DNA from: Siphonodentalium dalli
Taxonomy: Eukaryota > Mollusca > Scaphopoda > Gadilida > Siphonodentaliidae
Assembly (NCBI GenBank): GCA_032622095.1
Contig: CP136062.1
Coordinates: 140,512,351 to 140,576,350, forward strand
Length of the DNA stretch: 64,000 bases
Direction: 5' to 3'
Below are positions 56,060-64,000 of the stretch, one piece after another. How positions within the stretch are numbered: the stretch's first letter is position 1; each line of letters opens with the position of its first letter. A program made the translations under genes and the position numbers. The notes under the pieces were generated by a model. The model was not told the DNA's origin. It saw only the letters and a program-made list of their open reading frames with translations, and did not search any database.

Positions 56060-56163
56060 ATATGGCCTAATGAGTAAACATTAATGATATAAATGAATAG
56101 CTTTATTCATTTGTATTTACTTTAATCATGGGTGTCATAACTGTCCATTTTCATCTTGAACCA
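56045..56163 (+). repeat. 119-bp direct repeat, copy 1
   Basis: Differs from 56633-56751 at two positions (gag/ggg at about 56073 and aat/aag at about 56127). It includes the right end of the 55305-56059 element and the sequence beyond it, so the duplication followed that insertion. Confidence 0.93.
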
Positions 56164-56632
56164 TCTTGATCCCATGATCGCACAATATGGCGACACAAGT
56201 CTAATTTCATGTAAAAAATATAAACACTACGAGTTGCATATATACCACGTACACGCAGGAGATGTTTATCTATTTCGTATATCTGTAACAGTTATACTGT
56301 AACGAATGTGGTACATACATCTAGACCGGACGCATGTGATATAGATACATTTGCAAAACATTTACGATATTGGACACTGAAATTATTAAATTTCATAACA
56401 TAACCATATGTGTGTGACATGGCATCGTCAGTGCAATGCAAGTGCCATCGCACGCAAATATAACATATAACTTACTATATAATTGTACGTGTCTTACAAT
56501 GTCTAATTCAATGGTGTTCTGTGCACACAAGTTGTTTTGTGTTCACATATTGTCATGCATACTTATATATGTACATTTGTCTTTTGTATATATGCTCTCC
56601 AAATTTGATGGAGGTGAACAATAAACATATAT

Positions 56633-56751
56633 ATGTGTGTATCCACCATATGGCCTAATGGGTAAACATTAATGATATAAATGAATAGCTTTATTCATTT
56701 GTATTTACTTTAAGCATGGGTGTCATAACTGTCCATTTTCATCTTGAACCA
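56633..56751 (+). repeat. 119-bp direct repeat, copy 2
   Basis: See 56045-56163. The 470 bp between the copies shows no gene. Confidence 0.93.
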
Positions 56752-57056
56752 GTGGCGTTGGTACTTGACAATGTGATCTGATGCAAAAGACGAAATTGTG
56801 AGTGTTGGTTTGTAACCGGGATTTCTGAGAAGCATTATGCCTATATCCACACTAACTACCCCCCTAAGCCCTGACCTAAGTATCATACATACCATAACAA
56901 TGATGCTGAACACTTTGAGGCAATTATATTGCAGAAATGTTGTAAGAGGAAAAAACTGTGACCACTTGGAAAAAAGTGACTTTCTTCGCAGCTGAACCAC
57001 CCACCCACCCCGGCCTACTGTATGGAAAAAAGTGAATGAACACCCCCACCCCCTGT

Positions 57057-57166
57057 TACACACGCTAAATTGACTTAGGAAATTCAAATCTCGTCAGAAC
57101 ACATTCCAATTACATGGCATTGTTACCATGCAGGCAATAAAGACGATCGATGATAGAATGGTTTGT
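57057..57166 (+). repeat. Dispersed repeat 'GGGTCGTGCTGGGT', copy 1, second part
   Basis: cgctaaattgacttaggaaa, attcaaatc.cgtcagaaca and aaagacgatcgatgata match 58540-58632 and 61100-61200. Confidence 0.78.
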
Positions 57167-58049
57167 TGCAATAACTACGCCAAGCTGACAAAGCAAAAAC
57201 ACATAACATAAAGACAAATAACAAAGAAATTAAACCAGACCATGGCAAGAACCAAAAAGAAGAAAAAAACTGATATGCAAAGACGAAACGGGCAAAGGGC
57301 AGAGATTTAAAAAGCCAATAATAAAAAAAACAAACACAAAGAAGAAAAAAAATTCTCAGCTAGAAAATGAGACTAAGAATCCAAAACCAAGGTGGTGTGG
57401 GGGAGGAGGTGGGACAAATTGTTTTAGACTATCGAATGGTGGATGAAACTATATTATGGCTCTTAATTCCGGTTTACCCCCGCCCCGGAACTAAAGTCAA
57501 GATCACTAATAAGACTGCCCTGAAACATGCCGCATAAAAGCAACCAAGCAAGACATTTAATTGCGACTTTATTCAGCAAGCCCCAGGGAACCTATGAAAG
57601 ATTGGGATATAGATTGTTGCAATGGTCAACTTTAATTTCCCACAATAATAAAAATAATCAATAAATGTCCTTAATTACATGTTTGTATATTTATGCCTAT
57701 ATGTGTGTGTGTGTCCATAAAGTGTCTAGAACTTGGCTATTTGAAATGCGATTTTTAGGAAAAGACTTAATCGTTTTAAAACGCTCACATTTTGTATAGA
57801 AATAAGCCCGTGAAATTTTTCAATAGTCGGATTCTGCCAGTAATAGGTTGATATATATACAACTTTCTCGCGTCAGCAAATTGTTCGCATGTTAGAACAA
57901 AATGCTACATCGGCAGTACAAAATTTACATCCGGATAGATTTTTTCCACTGTCAGAATTCTTGGTCCACGACTCACCCTCACTCGGTAATCTGTGGTTTG
58001 CAGTTCTAATTTTTACGACAAAACTGATAAGGGGTAAGAAATTGCACAT
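57167..58049. other. Non-coding stretch
   Basis: A-rich around 57180-57380 and a TG run at about 57702-57714. No gene or repeat partner recognised. Confidence 0.45.
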
Positions 58050-58338
58050 ATATGTATATACGTGTGGACGAACCTCGCTATTGTTGAAAACTTGAAATGT
58101 TTAAGAAAGTGGTTAATATGCATATGGTTATATTCACGTATGTTCGAGAAAATTAGAAACCTGTCCTAAAATGAGATACTTGTAGATATGCTTTATGGTT
58201 ATAACCTTTGTCGTCCTATACTAAAGTTGGAGCTCTGAATTAAAGCTGCTCAAGCCATAACAAGAGAGAGAATGCCGAGTTGTGACGTAAACATAAGCAA
58301 ATAATCAAATATACTGGCAGTACTTCTTGGTTCTTTGT
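58050..58338 (+). repeat. Duplicated block, copy 1 (pair at 58756-59005)
   Basis: Shares gtggacgaa.ctcgctattg, aagtggttaatatgcat, gagaaaattagaaac, tttatggttataacc and ggcagtacttcttggttctt with 58756-59005. Confidence 0.85.
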
Positions 58339-58377
58339 GGCGTGAAAGTATAATTATTTGAACTGAATGTGTAAAGT

Positions 58378-58640
58378 CTCGACTCAGTACCCATCGAGAA
58401 CGTCGCGTAATTACAAACGCAAGCTGAGGGGTCGTGCTGGGTCTCTCAACATCGCGAACAATTCTTTAATCTAGTACTCAATAGTTCACATCAGTCCGCC
58501 GTTGTGAATCGTTTCCAAGACATTTAGTCTTTTACAAACGCTAAATTGACTTAGGAAATTCAAATCACGTCAGAACACGTTCCAATTACACGGTATTGTT
58601 GCCAGGGGATAAAGACGGTCGATGATACAATGGCTTGTTG
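58378..58640 (+). repeat. Dispersed repeat 'GGGTCGTGCTGGGT', copy 2 (intact)
   Basis: Uninterrupted version of 54665-54825 plus 57057-57166, with a third copy at 60951-61203. With the blocks at 58050 and 58756 it indicates a larger tandem duplication. Confidence 0.85.
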
Positions 58641-58755
58641 CAATTACGATTACATCTATATAGATGCATGTAGTTTTGCGCCGCAAAATCAGGTGACTGT
58701 TCCCCACCGGAAATGCATTTCTATAGCAATACCATAGAAACTAGCGCTACAAGTT

Positions 58756-59005
58756 ACATGTACGAGTGGACGAAGCTCGCTATTGTTGAACTGTTTAAGG
58801 AAGTGGTTAATATGCATTCGATATGTATTCTCGTATTTTCGAGAAAATTAGAAACATGTCCTATATTGAGATACGTATAGATATCCTTTATGGTTATAAC
58901 CGATGTATAGCCCTGCATGAATTAAAGCTACACACGCCATAACGAAAGATAAAGTTTGTGACGATATATGTATAAAATACTAGCAGTACTTCTTGGCTCT
59001 TTAAA
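58756..59005 (+). repeat. Duplicated block, copy 2 (pair at 58050-58338)
   Basis: See 58050-58338. It ends where the GAGCAATCG-type element begins. Confidence 0.85.
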
Positions 59006-59935
59006 AGGCCCCCGTAGACTGGAGCAATCGAGCTCAGTACTCTGCGACTGTAATTAATTCCAGACCGCTATTACGAGACGTACTATCACGATACACTTAA
59101 GACCGGCGCACACTATAGAGCCCGATTGCTGAGCCATCGGTCTCTGAGCAATTTGGCTACAGGTGTGCGCGGCATTTTATGCGAGTCCGATTGCTCTGAG
59201 CAATCGAGCTCGTATATCAAGCATGTTTGATATTTTCTCGAGTCAGTGAGGCAAATTGCTAAAGTGTGTGCGGATGTAAACCCGATTCATGAGCTACCAG
59301 TGCGAGTCTGACCAACCAAATTACGACATCGGTGCCATTTTGTATACAAAATCAACAAGCCAGTATATCACGTGAGCGAGCACATGTCGATAGTAAGTCA
59401 CGTGCTTATGGTTGATGGCGATAAGGTCAATAAGCGCTGAACATTTCGACTCGATATAGTGTGCGCGATACAGCGACTCCCGAAGAATCGGTCTCAGAGA
59501 CTGATTGCTCAGCAATCGGGCTCTACAGTGTGCGCCGGCCTTGACACCTACCCACCGCACACAACCGTCGCGCAATGTTGGGGGAGGGTACACATTTCCT
59601 ATGCCTTCATTAACTGCTGCGGTGACAAAAAATACAGCTATTCAAAATAGTTGCCAAGATATCAGCCACATTTCGAACCGAGTGATATATTCTTGGTTTA
59701 TTCCAGATTGAGTTGAACAGACAATACCATTTGAACGAGAAAAAAATATATATTTCCATCCTGCTTTGCTGAACAATCTGGCTCGCGTACCTCGCACACT
59801 TGAGTAATCGGCCTCGCGAGTCGGCATATATCAAACATGATTGATATGTGAGTCCGATTGCTCATCAAAATCACCCAGCAGACTTGAGCAATCAGGATCG
59901 CGAACAATAGTGCTAAGCTCGATTACTCGCCCTTT
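59006..59935. mobile_element. GAGCAATCG-type element, copy 2, containing a nested element
   Basis: Left aggcccccgtagactggagc (then aatcgagctc) and right agacttgagcaatcaggatc resemble the ends of 52711-53160. The 443-bp insertion at 59099-59542 splits it. The right half (59600-59800) matches copy 1 (gcggtgacaaaaaatacag, ctgctttgctgaacaatctg). Confidence 0.7.
59099..59542. mobile_element. Nested element with 36-bp TIRs (GCCGGCGCACACT type)
   Basis: aagaccggcgcacactatag then agcccgattgctgagc on the left is the inverse, with two mismatches, of gctcagcaatcgggctctac then agtgtgcgccggcctt on the right. Inner blocks also fold back. 444 bp, no transposase. Confidence 0.85.
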
Positions 59936-59974
59936 GTAATGTGATTTGAACCGAACGTCTCGGCACACAGATAT

Positions 59975-60870
59975 ACTTTCAGATTTGGTGTAAATTGTTT
60001 GATAAGCTCATCAAACCAATTCTACTGTATGTTCGCGAAATTTGGACATCTGATCTCAATATGAACATATTTTATCTAATACCATCCGAAATAACTCATT
60101 TGAAGTTTTGCAAATCTGCACAGGAAATCTTCTAACCATGCATCACGAGCAGAGCTTGGAAGGTTTCCACTGGTAAATGATGCGATATTCAATACTTTGA
60201 GATATAGGAAAAGGGTTGCAGAGGGGAAAACAGGTACATTACTCTGTAAAGTAGCCCATATGTGTAATGACTATATTATCCCTCAATCTTGGTCAAAGGA
60301 AATGGAAGTACCCATGCACTATGAACGCGGCCTTGGAATCAAATCTTGCGTTCAATAAAATAAACGAAATAAGGAATGATCTCGAGCATGAACATATCAC
60401 AGTTTTTTTTTATTTTTGACGACAAAGAAACAAGGCATGAATAAACTTAGAACGTACAGATTGTTTAAAGATAAGTAAACAATGGATCTCGAGCCCTGTT
60501 TAATTCATGTGAAGAACTTTGAAATTAGATCTACGTTTAGTGAACTCAGAGTAAGTAACCACAAACTTGAAGTCGAAACGGGGGCGACACAAGCAGCCAA
60601 AACTTCCATATGAGAAAACGCTTTGCAGAAAATGTAACCAGACAAAAAATTAAACGGAAGAACACTTTGTGATGGCATTTTACAACAAATCACGAGAAAT
60701 ATTCTTTGACGAAATACAAACAATAGTTCCTGCTTTCGGTGTTCTGAAACATGAGCAGAAAATTATTTTGCTAATGAAAATGAGCAACATGATATTGCAA
60801 AATAGTCTGTAACATGGTCCGGTGTATTTTTTCAGAGAGCGATAGAAAAAATCGAATTCATTCATATTGT
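59975..60870 (+). pseudogene. Old LINE relic: post-RT and C-terminal region only
   Basis: Conserved post-RT blocks of Jockey/CR1-type LINEs appear in the usual order across several frames. CKLFDKLIKPILLYVREIW and THLKFCKSA (59990-60120) are followed by SRAELGRFPLVNDAIFNTLR (60140-60200), LRTYRLFKDK (about 60450), ELRVSNHKLEVETG (60540-60585), PYEKTLCRKC and, from about 60685, SREIFFDEIQTIVPAFGVLK. Multiple stops and frameshifts. No RT or endonuclease is visible upstream. It is a different, older lineage than the element at 48659-52633. Confidence 0.8.
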
Positions 60871-60950
60871 ATAATTTTATCACATATGTGTGTAATGTAT
60901 GTATATTATATATGGCCTCTGTCCCATGTTGGTGTATTATGTCATTACAC

Positions 60951-61203
60951 TTATCATCGAGAACGTCGCGTAATTACAAACGCAAGCTGGTGGGTCGCCC
61001 CGGGTCTCTCTCCATCGCAAACATTTATTTAATCTATCGTACTCAATAGTTCACATCAATCCGTCGCTGTGAATCGTTTCCAAGACATTTAGTCTTTTAC
61101 AAACGCTAAATTGAGTTAGTAAATTCAAATCACGTCAGAACACGTTCCAATTACATTGTATTGTTAGCAGACGGTAAAGACGATCGATGATACAATGGGT
61201 TAG
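60951..61203 (+). repeat. Dispersed repeat 'GGGTCGTGCTGGGT', copy 3
   Basis: atcgagaacgtcgcgtaatt, acaaacgcaagctg, gaatcgtttccaagacattt, aaatcacgtcagaacacgtt and cgatcgatgatacaatggg match 58378-58640. Confidence 0.87.
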
Positions 61204-61284
61204 AGACATTATCGCGAGTCACAGACGTTGATTGAGCTCGATACCGGGGACTTCTCGTAGAATCCGCGTTGTGGCAAGCTTAAA

Positions 61285-61659
61285 TGTATATTATGGACTT
61301 GTTCGGGTGCGTTGAACTGATAAGTTAGTATGCAGGTGCTATACTATGCCAACTGGAGGAATATAGTATTCTACTAACATCGCCGAAAATCTCAAGCAAT
61401 TCGACCGTACCACTCCATAGAAAACGTCGTCGAAACTACGCTCAATTGTAAATATTTACATCTCGATTCGGGACGCAACTATTAGCGATAAACTAACGAA
61501 AACGATTTCGCCATCAAGATTAACTGCATGTTATTAATATGTAAGAATGACGGTGTGGGTTGTCAATTTGGATATATTTTTTGTAAAAATAACTACTTTG
61601 AGCAAGATTATTCTCCATTTATATTTTATCACCCTACGGAGTGTTTCACATCACTTTAA
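61285..61659 (+). repeat. Dispersed repeat, copy 2 (pair at 3627-3994)
   Basis: See 3627-3994; same orientation and length. Confidence 0.87.
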
Positions 61660-61861
61660 TAACCTTGTGTATTTAGAGTTTAACTTGCTTATGTCATGTG
61701 TTATGGTAAATCTAAATGAGCACTAATTTAAAGGCTCTCAAGACATTCGTTGGGTGAATAGAAAGTGATTTACATTCCGTTAAATATCAACAATTGAGAA
61801 TGTATCACCATATATCACCTGAAACATATTTCCTTACCAAGATGGGGCGCCGTTCTTCTAT

Positions 61862-62032
61862 TTATCACAAAATAAATATATGATATCACAAAATCGAATA
61901 TATAATATCACAAACTGTAAGCATCAGGGATATCACATATTCGATTTTATGATATCATATATTCACTTTGTGATATCACTTATTCGAATGTATGATATAA
62001 TATATTCATTTTGTGATATCAATAATTCGGAT
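61862..62032. repeat. AT-rich cluster of TGATATCA dyads
   Basis: tgatatcac.aa, atgatatcatatattc and ttgtgatatca words alternate with cgaatatat/atattcga, giving about nine copies of GATATCA-like half-palindromes in 170 bp. Confidence 0.75.
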
Positions 62033-62052
62033 AAAAAGTCTATTTATTGATA

Positions 62053-62395
62053 CACATTGTATTATCAACTTATCCGGTGTAATAAACCGTGAACATGTTG
62101 TTTTTTGTTCAGGTACTGACGTGTTTTCTGTGCTTACGTTTAATCTGGAATGTACTGCAAAGTCTATTATTTTCAATGTAAGGGGAACAACTCTATATCT
62201 TAGTTTTAATTATGTTGCATTCTGGGAGCGAAACGGGGGAAATGTTTCTATGATTTCAGCTACTTTCTATTACTCTGTGGACACCGTCCTTCTGAGACAC
62301 AGACGTTCCAATTGATGGTGGTGAATAATAGTATTTTAATCATATTTTATTTCATAGATTGTAATTAAAACCGTAAATCAAGGCACTATAACAAA
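62053..62395 (+). repeat. Dispersed repeat, copy 2 (pair at 40124-40468)
   Basis: See 40124-40468. The sequence just after (gtgacttgaacattaaatgg) also resembles 31646-31668. Confidence 0.87.
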
Positions 62396-64000
62396 ATCGG
62401 TGACTTGAACATTAAATGGGTTTTTAATGACAGAGCGCACGTTTCACAAAAGCATCCGGGCACGATATTTTTCACTCATAATTGCCCAATGTCTTTGTAT
62501 TTCCTCCCAGGACACTGAGCACGTAGAGTATGGTTTTGGATGGTATTTAAACAGATTAAAGAATGGAGTTTTCGTATATAAGACGGCCAAATCGAAATAA
62601 AAATTAGCCGACAAATTACCAACATACTTCAACGGTTTTGTGGACAGTGACTGTGGGATCAAGAAACATGTGCCTCGTTGATGATATAAAATGTTTTGGG
62701 AATCGAAGACTTATTGTCACGAGATAGCAATTTCAATCGCGAGTCTGAATGCCACAGTTTTGCAATCAGTGCTCCGTGTACATGTTATCCTCTGTTTCGC
62801 TGGTACCTTACTCGTATTTAAATTCGCGGAGTACTATTTTTCACGCCCCCGACGGTGCGCCAATTTAAAACTGAGCGAAAAATAGTACGACTCCTGAGAT
62901 TAAACTAATTTAACCACAGGGAAAACAAGATCGATGGTTATGTTGACGATTTACACACATTACGAAAGGTTTGACACTGAATAGACAATTAGGCCTATAC
63001 GTGTAGACCTATATTTGCATTATGTCAACCTATATAAACAATTTAAAACCATTACCTAATGCCAAGCTACGTACAAATCATGGTAAAGTCGACCATGTTG
63101 AAATGCTTGTAAGAAATACACATAATCTAGATTGCATGTGCACGAAAGCACGTGCCTTATTTATATATTCAAACACTTTTGAGTGACACCGTGACCATAC
63201 AGTCCGAGTTAGTGATGCTATCACAACCCGCAGCCAAGTGTGGATTTTTCTGGAGTCATTTGCCTTTTCGGTTGTGGTTTTCTGTTTTCGAGTTCAGTTC
63301 ATTGATGTCCATGCAGTCCATAACTATTTAAATATCAGAATAATTATTCGGAGCATATATAAACATCCATCATCGCAACAAAATGATGATGCAATTATGG
63401 TCTATACATGCAGGATGCAAATCCGCTGTGTTCGTGTTTAATATACACATGTATCTTCAGAAAAGACTAATAACTGAAGCTGTCATCAGATCCACGACTT
63501 TTTACGAAAATATTTCTGTCTGTCAGGGGGGGGGGGGGGGTGGGCGGAAAAAAACTGCGGGACACAACGTACCGGGGAGTGGGGGGTACCTAGGCGTAAA
63601 AATTTACACGTAAATGTTTTCCTTATTCATTTAGGGGGGGGGGTTGTCGGAAAAAATTTGCATGTAATTTTTTTCCAAATATGTATTTTCAGACTCACAA
63701 CTTCAATTTTCTCTCATTTTATAGAATATGGATTAACCTTAATATCCAAATCATATATACATGAGTAGTACAATCCACCTAAAACAATTTTGGATAACCA
63801 CTGTCTTGGTTTACATGTGATATTGACCCCATTAACCCTCTTAATAATGCCGACTATGTCAGTGTCTATACCAGTCAAATGCAGAATTCTACCCTGCGAT
63901 CGCTTATCTGGCAATTTTTTACTGCAGAACTATCCCATGTATTAAACAATTTCTCCTCCAATGGTATCAGAAAACAGTTATATGCTGGTATCTCACTCAT
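62396..64000. other. Non-coding stretch to the right edge
   Basis: G-runs at 63527-63540 and about 63636-63644. A small inverted pair (agtactatttttc/gaaaaatagtac) lies at 62831-62888. A minus-strand frame (63914-63714, with possible upstream sequence in another frame to 64000) begins MPDKRSQGRILHLTG; it is not recognised and may be an exon or transposon piece cut by the edge. No kinase 5' exon found. Confidence 0.4.

Overview
This window is from an animal nuclear genome. The evidence is a protein kinase gene split by spliceosomal introns (GT/AG boundaries, one intron of about 38 kb), long AT-rich non-coding sequence, a LINE retrotransposon with target-site duplications, and many foldback (MITE-like) DNA transposons and minisatellites. 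The repeat style suggests a marine invertebrate, but the phylum cannot be fixed from sequence alone. No bacterial operon, CRISPR or rRNA/tRNA feature is supported.

Two host protein-coding genes are recognised. (1) An STK32/YANK-family Ser/Thr kinase on the minus strand. Four coding exons join in frame to 186 codons, from the start of the N-lobe to the DWWSLG region: 44922-44597, 6391-6354 (a 38-nt microexon), 4742-4653 and 3372-3269. The HRD arginine codon is split by the 38.2-kb intron, and the kinase has the family's DFN in place of DFG. The 5' exons (glycine loop) and the C-terminal exons were not found and probably lie outside the window. (2) An intact, intronless mitochondrial trans-2-enoyl-CoA reductase (MECR) gene on the plus strand at 1264-2373. 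It lies downstream of the last visible kinase exon, so it is nested antisense inside the kinase gene if that gene continues to the left.

Almost everything else is intronic or intergenic repeat sequence. 3.6-12.6 kb holds several MITE families, including one with repeated ATTTGCGCTTAAGCGCAAAT dyads. 13-25 kb holds short minisatellites, a composite palindrome-of-palindromes element, a cluster of a 13-bp motif (TGATTCCGTCACG) and elements with long inverted repeats. 25.9-27.8 kb holds a higher-order minisatellite that appears to derive from a piggyBac-like MITE. Next to it is a tandem pair of GAACCA-rich units, one carrying a TTAA-targeted insertion whose empty site survives in the other unit. 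28-32 kb holds more MITEs. 32.5-34.7 kb is a 71-bp satellite array with an internal inversion and a hAT-like MITE with an 8-bp target duplication. 35-46 kb holds further copies of the same MITE families and a trinucleotide tract. 48.6-52.7 kb is a near-complete but inactivated Jockey/CR1-like LINE flanked by exact 33-bp duplications. 52.7-64 kb is a mosaic of duplicated MITE fragments and a second, older LINE relic.

No new protein system was found. The unusual content is structural: nested palindromic mobile elements, a satellite that seems to arise from a MITE, and a rearranged satellite/hAT locus.
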